64,000 bases of DNA from Planktosalinus lacus (GTDB taxonomy: Bacteria > Bacteroidota > Bacteroidia > Flavobacteriales > Flavobacteriaceae), in NCBI RefSeq assembly GCF_014640155.1, contig NZ_BMGK01000001.1:186001-250000 (forward strand), read 5' to 3'. This document shows positions 33,915 to 42,584 of this stretch, piece by piece (the stretch's first letter is position 1; the number at the start of each line of letters is the position of its first letter). The position numbers and the translations under genes are program-made. The notes beneath the pieces are model-generated. The model searched no databases. It had not been told where the DNA came from and worked only from the letters and a program-made list of their open reading frames with translations.

Positions 33915-34799
33915 GTTTTTTGGTTTGCGGGAACTCATATATACCCCTGCAAATATTAAGATGGCCGCAACAACCCGTATGGGTGTTAGATAATCTGCAC
34001 CAATCACAACAGCATAAATAACAGCTATAACAGGTTGCAGATAGATAAAGGCACCAATTGTGGAGGCTTTTAACTGTCGTAAAGCATAGATATTAAACAA
34101 GTAAGTTAAAACAGTAGTGCCTACAACTACAAATCCCATTTTAATAATAACATCAAAGGGAAGGGTTGTCCATTCCACTTTTGTAAATTCATTGAAACCT
34201 ATGGGAAGATTTATAATTACAGCAAACAAAAACAACCATTTCATTAAAGTGATTGAACTGTATTTTGCAGTGAGGGGTTTCACTAAAATTAAATAAATTG
34301 AATAAGCTGTTGCATTAATAATAAAGAGCAGGTTTCCCAAGGGGATGTTGGGAGCATTGAATTGCTCTTTTTCGCCAAATAATATTAATATAAGACCACC
34401 GGCAAGACCAATTACAATTCCCGATGTTTTAAGCAAAGTGATTTTCTCTTTAATTAGAATGGCAGACAGCACCAGCAATAATACAGGTGAGAGGGTTATA
34501 ATAACCGAGCTGTTGATGGGTGTTGAAAGACTGAGTCCTTTAAAAAACATCAACATATTGATGGCCATTCCAAAGAGGGCACAAATTAAAAGCCGTTTCC
34601 AGTCTTTGGGATCAATTTTTTCATTGGGATATGCCAGGGAGATTATCCAAAATAAAATCGCAGCACCACCCACTCTAAGAACAATAAAGCCATAAGGTTC
34701 AATGTATTGTGGCATCAACCCCTTGGCAATACTGTGATTCATGCCATATATTGTGCCGGCTGCGGTTGCAGCCAAAAGAGCCAGGCTACGGCTGTTCAT
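33906..34799 (-). CDS. DMT superfamily (EamA) transporter
   Basis: About ten hydrophobic segments in two EamA repeats (297 residues), for example YGFIVLRVGGAAILFW and IYLQPVIAVIYAVVIGADYL. The first membrane segment contains ATAAGTIYGMNHSIAK. It probably exports a small metabolite. The frame extends to a TTG at 34823, but the ATG at 34799 gives the normal N-terminus and overlaps the arsC-like gene by only 14 bases, suggesting coupling. Confidence 0.9.
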   Translation of the reverse strand: MNSRSLALLAATAAGTIYGMNHSIAKGLMPQYIEPYGFIVLRVGGAAILFWIISLAYPNEKIDPKDWKRLLICALFGMAINMLMFFKGLSLSTPINSSVIITLSPVLLLVLSAILIKEKITLLKTSGIVIGLAGGLILILFGEKEQFNAPNIPLGNLLFIINATAYSIYLILVKPLTAKYSSITLMKWLFLFAVIINLPIGFNEFTKVEWTTLPFDVIIKMGFVVVGTTVLTYLFNIYALRQLKASTIGAFIYLQPVIAVIYAVVIGADYLTPIRVVAAILIFAGVYMSSRKPKNLA

Positions 34800-35145
34800 T
34801 AAGTGCTTTTTTGGCTGCCTCAACAGTTTTTGATGCGTTTCCTATAAATAGTTGATTTTCTAACACAAGTGCCGGTCGTTTTAAAAACGTATAGTGCTCC
34901 AGAAGCAAGTCTTTATAATCGTCCTCTGAGAGTTGTTTGTTTTTTAAATCTCGTTGTTTGTAAAGCTGGGCTCTTTTATTAAACAACGACTCATAGCTTC
35001 CAGAAAGGGCTTTCAATGTTTCCAGCTCATTTTCGGAAATTGGGTTTTGCTTCATATCACGCAGGCTCACTCTGGAATCCAGAGGTAGCGTTTCCATTAT
35101 TCGTTTACAAGTAGAACAGGTAGATAAATAAAAAAAGATTTTCAA
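34786..35145 (-). CDS. ArsC/Spx-like thioredoxin-fold protein
   Basis: Small 119-residue protein with a CSTC motif at 10-13 near the N-terminus (FFYLSTCSTCKRI) and a late RPALVLENQLFIG strand with the family's cis-Pro region. It is annotated in relatives as arsenate reductase family, but it lacks an arsenic operon, so a redox role is as likely. Its end overlaps the DMT transporter start. Confidence 0.82.
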   Translation of the reverse strand: MKIFFYLSTCSTCKRIMETLPLDSRVSLRDMKQNPISENELETLKALSGSYESLFNKRAQLYKQRDLKNKQLSEDDYKDLLLEHYTFLKRPALVLENQLFIGNASKTVEAAKKALNEQP

Positions 35146-35171
35146 AATAACGGTTTTAGAAAGTCACAAAG

Positions 35172-35927
35172 TTAGCGATACTTTATAAACTGCTCAATTT
35201 CAATCAACGGAATATTTAAAATTATTGGGCCTTCTGCATAGCTGGCTATTTCATATTGGTTGTAATGTATAATCATTTCTGAATCTGTAAATCCAATTGT
35301 TTCGGGCAGATGAAATGCATTGTTTTCAAACCAAAATCCAGTGGTATTAATTGTTCTACCGTGTGCAATACCATACAACTCTCTGAATTTTAATTCACAA
35401 TAATCCAACAACGATTTTTCATTTAAAAATAGTTGTGATTTGTCAAGATATTCTCCTGTTTGTGCGTCAAAGTTCAAAAAAGTATTTCCACTGTAACCAT
35501 GTGCACCTCCGGTAAACAAGTAGTAATTAACTTCAATAGACACAAAAGTTTCTGATTGGTACAGAACCCTCATAAATATATCTACATCATAGGAAATAAA
35601 TGAGTTTCCAAAATCTGATTCGTATTGTTTAAAGTCTTCAATAAAATAAACTAAAGCCTCATGGATATTTTGAAATTCAGAAGTTTGGTCTTCAGCAGCT
35701 GTTATTTTAGAGATGATAATGTCTTCAATTTTTGAATTTACAGCAGTTGATTTTGCATCGTTTTCCTTTGCTTCAAGATATTCTATATTGATTGTTGGAC
35801 ATCTTGAGGAGGCACATATTTCAAAATCATCTTGAGTGAGTGTTTTAGTTTCAAATTGTAAAGGTTTTTCAAAAGAACAACTGCTTGCTAAAACCACAGC
35901 AAGCAGCAGGGGGATAATTCGGTTCAT
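35172..35927 (-). CDS. DUF3298/DUF4163 (RsiV-like) lipoprotein
   Basis: Lipoprotein signal LAVVLASSC (Cys17). A DUF4163-like N-terminal part (about 30-130) precedes the DUF3298 core. The core shows VSIEVNYYLFTGGAHGYSG, TFLNFDAQTGEYL and the late YEIASYAEGPIILNIPL, the standard signature of RsiV-type periplasmic domains. There is no sigma-factor gene nearby. A lysozyme-binding or sensing role is possible by family analogy only. Confidence 0.85.
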   Translation of the reverse strand: MNRIIPLLLAVVLASSCSFEKPLQFETKTLTQDDFEICASSRCPTINIEYLEAKENDAKSTAVNSKIEDIIISKITAAEDQTSEFQNIHEALVYFIEDFKQYESDFGNSFISYDVDIFMRVLYQSETFVSIEVNYYLFTGGAHGYSGNTFLNFDAQTGEYLDKSQLFLNEKSLLDYCELKFRELYGIAHGRTINTTGFWFENNAFHLPETIGFTDSEMIIHYNQYEIASYAEGPIILNIPLIEIEQFIKYR

Positions 35928-36028
35928 AAAAGCAACTTGTTAAACAATGGCTAAAGATACATTTTGATTTAAAATTGACCATATTATCCCTTACATTTAT
36001 GTGGTTTTAAATAGTTAAAATAACTTAT

Positions 36029-37171
36029 ATGAAGTTCAACACTAAAACAGTTCATGGTGGCCAACACAATGTTGACCCTGCTTATGGCTCTGTGATGCCG
36101 CCAATTTATCAAACGAGTACTTATTCTCAAACCACCCCTGGGAAGCACAATGGGTTTGCCTATTCCAGAACCGCAAACCCTACCCGAACGGCACTGGAAA
36201 ATGCATTGGCAAGTATTGAAAACGGAAATTATGGTTTGGCATTTGGCTCAGGTCTGGCAGCTATTGATGCCGTTATAAAGCTTTTAAAGACGGGTGATGA
36301 AGTGGTTTCCACAAACGATTTGTATGGTGGGAGCTATCGCCTCTTTAAAAAAGTGTTTGAGAAATTTGGCATTAAATTCCATTTCGTTGGAATGCAGGAT
36401 GCTTCTCAAATTGAAAATTATATCAATGAAAACACCCGCTTGCTTTGGGTAGAAACACCCACCAACCCTATGATGAAAATCATCGATATAAAAGCCTGTT
36501 CAGAAATTGCAAAAAAGCACAATATTCTTTTAGCAGTTGATAATACTTTTGCTACGGCCTATTTACAGTTGCCACTTGAACTGGGTGCTGATATAGTGAT
36601 GCATTCAGCAACTAAATACTTAGGAGGGCACAGCGATGTTGTGATGGGTTCACTGGTAGTGAAAGATAAACAACTTGCCGAGCAGTTGTATTTTATTCAG
36701 AATGCCAGTGGGGGCATTTGTGGTCCTCAAGACTGCTTTTTGGTTTTAAGAGGAATCAAAACACTTCATTTAAGAATGCAACGGCACTGTGAAAATGGTA
36801 ATGCAGTTGCAGAATTCTTAGCGTCTCACCCAAAAGTAGAAAAAGTATATTGGCCGGGATTGCCTTCTCATCCAAATCATGAAATAGCCAAAGCTCAAAT
36901 GAAAGATTTTGGAGGGATGATTTCTTTTACCACAAAAGGAAATGTGATGGCAGATGCCATTAAAGTTGTGGAAAATCTCAAAATTTTTACATTGGCTGAA
37001 TCTTTGGGAGGTGTTGAATCTTTAGCGGGACACCCTGCAAGCATGACGCATGCTTCAATTCCTAAAGAAGAACGTGAAAAAACCGGAGTGGTAGATTCCT
37101 TAATAAGATTGAGTGTTGGTATAGAAGACCAAGACGATTTAATTGCAGATTTAAAACAAGCTTTGGGTTAG
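36029..37171 (+). CDS. Cystathionine gamma-synthase / gamma-lyase (PLP enzyme)
   Basis: PLP-dependent transsulfuration enzyme. The Schiff-base Lys196 lies in HSATKYLGGHSD. The PLP phosphate region is FGSGLAAID, and substrate motifs include TSTYSQ, YSRTANPTR and ETPTNPMMK. The C-terminal ESLGGVESLAGHPASMTHAS is typical of the Cys/Met metabolism family. Synthase and lyase cannot be told apart reliably from sequence, so I assign no symbol. The length (380) is normal. It ends convergent with the 37168 gene, sharing four bases. Confidence 0.93.
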   Translation: MKFNTKTVHGGQHNVDPAYGSVMPPIYQTSTYSQTTPGKHNGFAYSRTANPTRTALENALASIENGNYGLAFGSGLAAIDAVIKLLKTGDEVVSTNDLYGGSYRLFKKVFEKFGIKFHFVGMQDASQIENYINENTRLLWVETPTNPMMKIIDIKACSEIAKKHNILLAVDNTFATAYLQLPLELGADIVMHSATKYLGGHSDVVMGSLVVKDKQLAEQLYFIQNASGGICGPQDCFLVLRGIKTLHLRMQRHCENGNAVAEFLASHPKVEKVYWPGLPSHPNHEIAKAQMKDFGGMISFTTKGNVMADAIKVVENLKIFTLAESLGGVESLAGHPASMTHASIPKEEREKTGVVDSLIRLSVGIEDQDDLIADLKQALG

Positions 37172-37950
37172 TCTAAATACAATACATAACCGATATTTAG
37201 CCAGTAAATCCAGTCATTTGCTTTGTTTTCGGGTACGTCTGGATTTAATCCATCCACCCAGTTTGAAAAGTAATATTGCCAGCGACCATCAAGCATTAAG
37301 TCACTCATTCTGGTAAGTTTATATCTGAAACCAAAACTCCACACTACAGACCAGGTTGTTCCCGGTTTGGTGGTTCTTGCGTCTTCACCATATTTATCGG
37401 GATAAAGTGGTTGCCCAATTTCAGTGGGTACAAATTCTGTATAATTATCAGGGCTATAATTTACCCAATGAGCACCTAGGCTCACAAAAGGAGCAATTTT
37501 ATAACTCCCTGCAACAAAATCTCTGATACTAAGTGGGAAATACTCCAATTGAGACCCAATGTCAAAAACTGAAGTGGACCCTCTCATACCTCTTAGTTGA
37601 TCAGCAGTAAGAGATGTTTTGGAAGGATCAACCCATCTTCCAAAGTGTTCAAGTTTGGAAGTGTGATATGATATTTCTGTTCTTACTTTAAAATGGTCGT
37701 TAAAGTAGGTGTCACGAGTATAGCAATTACAATCGGCACGGTAAGCAAAATTCATATAGTGAATTAACCCCACTCCATAACCCACATTTTTCATATTGGT
37801 TTCAATGTTGTTTCTTTGCCCATAATCTGAATAGAAAATCACGGGACCTGTAATTACACCTACTTCATGAGAAAAACCAAACTGCGAGAAGGTCTCCTGC
37901 TGGAAGAAGATTGAAAGAAAAATCACCAAAACAAAATAGTTGGTTTTCAT
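37168..37950 (-). CDS. THC0290_0291 family outer-membrane protein
   Basis: A signal peptide ends FSQ (about 23). The N-terminal FGFSHEVGVITGPVIFYSDYG and VGYGVGLIHYMNFAYRADCNC are the landmarks of this Flavobacteriia-specific family. The remaining strands resemble a barrel (VWSFGFRYKL, GRWQYYFSNW, YWLNIGYVLYLD). Function is unknown. Two TATATTTG boxes lie upstream. Confidence 0.82.
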   Translation of the reverse strand: MKTNYFVLVIFLSIFFQQETFSQFGFSHEVGVITGPVIFYSDYGQRNNIETNMKNVGYGVGLIHYMNFAYRADCNCYTRDTYFNDHFKVRTEISYHTSKLEHFGRWVDPSKTSLTADQLRGMRGSTSVFDIGSQLEYFPLSIRDFVAGSYKIAPFVSLGAHWVNYSPDNYTEFVPTEIGQPLYPDKYGEDARTTKPGTTWSVVWSFGFRYKLTRMSDLMLDGRWQYYFSNWVDGLNPDVPENKANDWIYWLNIGYVLYLD

Positions 37951-37977
37951 GATGGAATAGAGTTACTTGAGACTTAG

Positions 37978-37999
37978 CAAATATATAAAAACAAATATA
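37978..37999 (-). promoter_or_regulatory. Two -7-like boxes before the THC0290_0291 gene
   Basis: On the minus strand TATATTTG occurs at 37999-37992 and again at 37985-37978, the nearer 27 bases from the ATG. Both are full matches to TAnnTTTG, so one may be fortuitous. Confidence 0.4.
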
Positions 38000-38065
38000 A
38001 GTAAGATGTTAATTAAAAAACTGTAATATATGATTATTATCAAAAACTAATTACTTCATTTCCTT

Positions 38066-38073
38066 TATATTTG
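38066..38073 (+). promoter_or_regulatory. -7-like box before gdhA
   Basis: TATATTTG followed by C, 40 bases before the gdhA ATG. Confidence 0.5.
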
Positions 38074-38113
38074 CATTCAAATTAACGAAATCGTTTACGC
38101 AAAATTATATAAG

Positions 38114-39457
38114 ATGACAGAAAGTATTAAAAACTTCGTTGCTTCAGTTGAAAAATCAAACCCTAATGAACCCGAATTTCTTCAGGCAGTTAGAGAAGTA
38201 GCAGAAACAGTAATTCCATTTATAGAAGAAAATAAAAAATACCAGGGCAAAAAACTACTTGAACGTATGGTTGAGCCCGAACGTGTTATTATTTTTAGAG
38301 TTCCTTGGACTGCAGACAATGGAGAAATAATGATTAATAAAGCATACAGAGTGCAGTTTAATTCTGCTATTGGACCCTATAAGGGTGGTATGCGTTTTCA
38401 CCCATCAGTAAACCTTAGTGTTTTAAAGTTTTTGGGCTTTGAGCAAACTTTTAAAAATGCTTTAACAACCCTTCCAATGGGTGGAGGTAAAGGAGGATCA
38501 GACTTTGATCCTAAAGGAAAATCAGATGCTGAAGTGATGCGTTTTTGTCAAAGTTTAATGACAGAATTAAGTAAATTCATAGGTCCAAATACAGATGTGC
38601 CCGCCGGTGACATTGGTGTTGGAGCACGTGAAATTGGCTTTATGTTTGGACAATACAAACGGTTAAGAGATGAGTTTACCGGGGTTTTGACAGGAAAAGG
38701 ATTTTCTTATGGGGGCTCTCTTATGCGACCTGAAGCAACCGGTTATGGAAATGTTTATTTTACACAAAGTATGTTGCAATTAAGAGGCGAAAGTTTGAAA
38801 GGAAAAACAATTGTAATCTCCGGTTCAGGAAACGTGGCTCAATTTGCAGCTGAAAAAGCAACCCAGTTAGGAGGAAAAGTGATTACCCTTTCAGATTCGG
38901 GTGGATATATTTTAGACAATGATGGTATAGACAGTGAAAAGCTTGCTTTTGTAATGGAGTTGAAAAACGAAAAAAGAGGAAGAATCAGTGAGTATGTAGA
39001 TCAATACCCTAATGCAAAGTATTTTGACGGGAAGAGACCTTGGGGTGAAAAATGTGATATTGCATTGCCTTGTGCCACTCAAAACGAACTGAACGAAGAG
39101 GAGGCAAAAACTTTGGTCGAAAATGGTTGTATATGTGTGGGTGAAGGAGCAAATATGCCTACTACCCCTGAAGCTGTTGAGGTTTTCCAAAAAGCAAAAA
39201 TTCTTTTCTCTCCCGGAAAAGCTTCCAATGCCGGAGGTGTCTCTACCTCTGGACTTGAAATGTCTCAAAACTCTTTGCGTTTAAATTGGACTGCAGAAGA
39301 AGTGGATCAAAAACTCTATAGAATTATGGGAGATATTCACGATGCCTGTGTAAAATATGGCACTCGTGAAGACGGATATATTGATTATGTAAAAGGAGCA
39401 AACATCGCCGGGTTTGTAAAAGTAGCAGACGCTATGTTGGCACAAGGTGTTGTTTAA
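38114..39457 (+). CDS. gdhA: NADP-specific glutamate dehydrogenase
   Basis: Aminates 2-oxoglutarate to glutamate. The catalytic Lys126 lies in LPMGGGKGGSDFD, with an earlier KGGMRFHPSVN substrate loop and DVPAGDIGVGAREIG. The Rossmann motif is SGSGNVAQFAAEKA. The 447 residues match hexameric bacterial NADP-type enzymes. It is transcribed alone, with a promoter box before and a strong terminator after. Confidence 0.96.
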   Translation: MTESIKNFVASVEKSNPNEPEFLQAVREVAETVIPFIEENKKYQGKKLLERMVEPERVIIFRVPWTADNGEIMINKAYRVQFNSAIGPYKGGMRFHPSVNLSVLKFLGFEQTFKNALTTLPMGGGKGGSDFDPKGKSDAEVMRFCQSLMTELSKFIGPNTDVPAGDIGVGAREIGFMFGQYKRLRDEFTGVLTGKGFSYGGSLMRPEATGYGNVYFTQSMLQLRGESLKGKTIVISGSGNVAQFAAEKATQLGGKVITLSDSGGYILDNDGIDSEKLAFVMELKNEKRGRISEYVDQYPNAKYFDGKRPWGEKCDIALPCATQNELNEEEAKTLVENGCICVGEGANMPTTPEAVEVFQKAKILFSPGKASNAGGVSTSGLEMSQNSLRLNWTAEEVDQKLYRIMGDIHDACVKYGTREDGYIDYVKGANIAGFVKVADAMLAQGVV

Positions 39458-39474
39458 CTTTTTTCTTAAGAATG

Positions 39475-39512
39475 AAAAAACCACCCTTAAAAACGGGTGG
39501 TTTTTTGTTTTT
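39475..39512 (+). terminator. Intrinsic terminator after gdhA
   Basis: Arms AAAAAACCACCC (39475-39486) and GGGTGGTTTTTT (39495-39506) form a perfect 12-bp stem with an 8-base loop, ending in a T-run and TGTTTTT. Confidence 0.93.
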
Positions 39513-39571
39513 ACTCATTGCAATATTTTCTATTTTAGTCTGTTAATTGTTAAAGTCGTTTTTATTTCTTT

Positions 39572-41860
39572 ATGAAGAAAATATTACAATTACTATTCAT
39601 AATTTGCGCCATTGGCATGAATGCTCAAACATTTGAAAACCAATGGGCCGCATTATTTTCGTTTTCAAATGTGGTCGATTTAGCCGAAGGCAATGATAAA
39701 TTATATGCAGCTTCAGAAAATGCTGTTTTTACTTATGATTTAATTACTTCTGAAATAAACACCATTACTACCATTCAAGGACTTTCAGGAGAGCTAATTT
39801 CTTCAATCTATTACAGTGAAGGGTTTAATATTACAGCCATTGGCTACCAAAATGGCTTAATTGAGCTTGTCTTGGATGATGGCACAGTGTTGAAGGTAAT
39901 TGACATTTTAGACAAGCCAACCATTCCTCCTAATAGAAAACGCATCAATCATTTCAATGAATTTAATGGTAATTTATACATTTCAACTGATTTTGGTATT
40001 TCTGTATATGACCTTACGTCTCTTGAATTTGGAGACTCTTATTTTATAGGTGATTTAGGAACTCAAACCCGCATCAACCAAACAGCTGTTTTGGATGGTT
40101 ATATTTTTGCGGCAATGGGTAATAAAATTAAAAGAGCAGATGTTAATAACCCCAATCTCATAAACTTTGAAGAGTGGTTTGATTATTATCCTTCAGGAAT
40201 GATTGGAATACAGAGTTTTGGAGATTTTTTATACGGAATTGATTTTAATTCACGCCTGCTTCAGTTTGAAGACGGCAATGCAACAATTATTGCAAACTTC
40301 AGTGAACCCAATAAGAACATTTATACTTCAGAGAATTATTTAACAGTCACTTCCGAAACAAGTTCAACAGTATTTGATTTGAGTTTAGACCAGGTAGCTT
40401 CTGTTAACTCTGTAATGGATTATGAAGAATATGGTTTGTCAAATTCTTTGGCTTATAATAATAATATTTATCTTGCTACTGATCAATATGGAGTACTTGA
40501 GGTTCCTTTTGGAAATAACCAAGCAGAGCAAATCCTACCCGATGGTCCCATACTCAATAAGCCTTTTGCAATTGATGCAACACCCGGGCAGCTATGGGTT
40601 GTATTTGGAGAAGTAACACTCACTTTTAATCCATTTCCGTTAAACGAAAGAGGGATGAGTCAATTCATCAACAACAAATGGGTTAACGTTCCTTATGAAG
40701 AGCTTTTTGGAGCCAAATCGATTTCTTATGTAAAAATTGATCCCAATAATCCTTCTGAAGTGTATGCCGGATCTATGAATGATGGATTATTAAAGCTGGT
40801 TGATTCCATACCAACCATTTTGTTTGATGAAACAAATAGTGCATTGGAACCCGGTTTTGTAACATCCAATAACCCGGGAGGAAGTATTAGAATATTTGGC
40901 TCTGAATTTGACAATTCCGGTAATTTATGGTTTGTGCAATCAGGAGTTGAAAATGGTTTGAATAAGCTTTCAGCAAGTGGTCAGATTCAAGGGTATGACT
41001 TAACAAGTGTTATTCCTGATCCCCCTTCTGAAGTGGGATTAAATAAGTTGGATATTACCAGAGAAGGATTTGTCTTTTTTGCCAGTTTAAATAACGGACT
41101 TATTGGATACAACCCAACTACAGGAGCGTTTAAAAAAATAATGGAAGATTTTGGCAATGGAAACCTCCCTGATAAAAATGTAAGAGCCGTAACAATTGAC
41201 AATAGAAATCAAGCTTGGATAGGTACACTAAGAGGTTTGAGAGTGTTGTTTAATGTGGGCGGTTTCTTTCAGGAAAATGCCAATGTTGACGCACAGCCCA
41301 TCATAATTCTCGATGATGATGGAGTCCCACAGGAGTTATTGTTTGAACAGTCCATTACCGATATTGAAGTGGATGGAGCCAATAATAAATGGATTGCCAC
41401 TGCTACATCAGGTGTTTTTTATGTGTCCTCAAATGGTCAGGAAACGTTGTTGCGTTTTAACAAAGACAACTCACCATTGCCCTCAAATAATGTCCAAGAT
41501 ATTGCAATCGATCCTCAAAGTGGAGTGGTGTATTTTGCAACGGCCAACGGCTTAATGGCTTTTAATGGAACCACTACTGCTCCCAATGAATCACTGGAAG
41601 CACTAAGGGCTTTCCCAAACCCAGTGAGGCCAAATTTCAACGGGAGTGTTACTATAGACGGGCTTACCGCGCGCGCTAATGTAAAAATAACCGACGTAAA
41701 CGGAAATCTTGTATATGAACAAGTCTCTGAAGGGGGAAGTTTACAATGGGACACAACAGCTTTTGGCAGATATAAAGTTTCATCCGGGGTTTATTTTATA
41801 TTGGCTACTACAGATGATGCAATGGAAACCAAAGTTGCCAAAGTAATGATTGTAAGATAA
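39572..41860 (+). CDS. porZ: PorZ, anionic-LPS delivery protein of the type IX secretion system
   Basis: A signal peptide (MKKILQLLFIICAIGMNAQ) precedes two seven-bladed propeller-like regions (NDKLYAASENAVFTYDL, FNGNLYISTDFGISVYDL, QAWIGTLRGLRVLFN, NKWIATATSGVFYVSS). A type A C-terminal domain starting LRAFPNPVRPNFNG and ending KVAKVMIVR follows. PorZ is part of the surface attachment complex that supplies anionic LPS for anchoring T9SS cargo. The length of 762 and the recO gene directly downstream fit porZ in Flavobacteriaceae. Its stop shares a base with the recO ATG. Confidence 0.87.
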   Translation: MKKILQLLFIICAIGMNAQTFENQWAALFSFSNVVDLAEGNDKLYAASENAVFTYDLITSEINTITTIQGLSGELISSIYYSEGFNITAIGYQNGLIELVLDDGTVLKVIDILDKPTIPPNRKRINHFNEFNGNLYISTDFGISVYDLTSLEFGDSYFIGDLGTQTRINQTAVLDGYIFAAMGNKIKRADVNNPNLINFEEWFDYYPSGMIGIQSFGDFLYGIDFNSRLLQFEDGNATIIANFSEPNKNIYTSENYLTVTSETSSTVFDLSLDQVASVNSVMDYEEYGLSNSLAYNNNIYLATDQYGVLEVPFGNNQAEQILPDGPILNKPFAIDATPGQLWVVFGEVTLTFNPFPLNERGMSQFINNKWVNVPYEELFGAKSISYVKIDPNNPSEVYAGSMNDGLLKLVDSIPTILFDETNSALEPGFVTSNNPGGSIRIFGSEFDNSGNLWFVQSGVENGLNKLSASGQIQGYDLTSVIPDPPSEVGLNKLDITREGFVFFASLNNGLIGYNPTTGAFKKIMEDFGNGNLPDKNVRAVTIDNRNQAWIGTLRGLRVLFNVGGFFQENANVDAQPIIILDDDGVPQELLFEQSITDIEVDGANNKWIATATSGVFYVSSNGQETLLRFNKDNSPLPSNNVQDIAIDPQSGVVYFATANGLMAFNGTTTAPNESLEALRAFPNPVRPNFNGSVTIDGLTARANVKITDVNGNLVYEQVSEGGSLQWDTTAFGRYKVSSGVYFILATTDDAMETKVAKVMIVR

Positions 41861-42582
41861 TGCTTGTCAACACCAAAGCACTTGTAATCTCAACTGTAAA
41901 ATATGCAGAGGCAGATTTGATCGTAAAGTGTTTTACAAAGAGTTTCGGAATTAAAAGTTACTTGTTAAAAGGAGTGCTTAAATCAAAAAAAGGAAAAATC
42001 AGAGCATCCTATTTTCAACCTTTAACACTTTTGGAAATAACAGCACTTCACAAAGACAAAGGAACATTAGAATATTTACGGGAAGTCAAAGTTGATTATC
42101 CCTATCAGACACTTCACTCCAATGTTGCAAAATCAGCGTTGGTTTTGTTTCTGTCAGAAGTTTTGAAGCAAAGTATAATTGAAGAAGAACCCAATGATTC
42201 TCTCTATTTATTTTTAAAAGAATCCCTTATATGGCTTGATGAAAATGAAAGTTATGCCAGTTTTCACATATTATTTCTTTTAAAACTAACTGAATATTTA
42301 GGATTTTCACCAGATACCTCAACTATCAAACAACCAATATTTAACCCCGTAGAAGGAATTTTTCAACAAGACATTTCTAATATATATTGTGTGGAATTAA
42401 CTCCCGAAAACCAAGGGTTAAAACAACTTTTCGGCATAAAATTTGATGACATAACAGCTTTAAAACTAACCAAGAAACAACGTCAAAATACGCTTGATTT
42501 ATTATTGCTTTATTTTCAATTGCATATTCAAGGGTTTAAAAAGCCAAAATCACTCGCTGTTTTGCATCAAATATTTAACTGA
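41860..42582 (+). CDS. recO: DNA repair protein RecO
   Basis: Recombination mediator that loads RecA with RecR. The N-terminal OB fold starts MLVNTKALVISTVKYAEADLIVKCF (quoted as KALVISTVKYAEADL), with KGVLKSKKGK and FQPLTLLEI. The helical C-terminal half has no CxxC zinc pairs, as is common in this phylum. The length of 240 is normal. It starts on the last base of porZ and ends two bases before the TonB receptor, so the three genes are likely one transcript. Confidence 0.93.
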   Translation: MLVNTKALVISTVKYAEADLIVKCFTKSFGIKSYLLKGVLKSKKGKIRASYFQPLTLLEITALHKDKGTLEYLREVKVDYPYQTLHSNVAKSALVLFLSEVLKQSIIEEEPNDSLYLFLKESLIWLDENESYASFHILFLLKLTEYLGFSPDTSTIKQPIFNPVEGIFQQDISNIYCVELTPENQGLKQLFGIKFDDITALKLTKKQRQNTLDLLLLYFQLHIQGFKKPKSLAVLHQIFN

Positions 42583-42584
42583 TA

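Noticed and set aside
34786-35145. Arsenic resistance operon
   Set aside because: The ArsC-like protein is isolated: no arsB/acr3, arsR or arsM neighbour. A CSTC thioredoxin-fold protein is a safer call.
36029-37171. Naming the PLP enzyme specifically metB or mccB
   Set aside because: Cystathionine gamma-synthase and gamma-lyase share all motifs visible here, and no methionine pathway neighbour settles the question.
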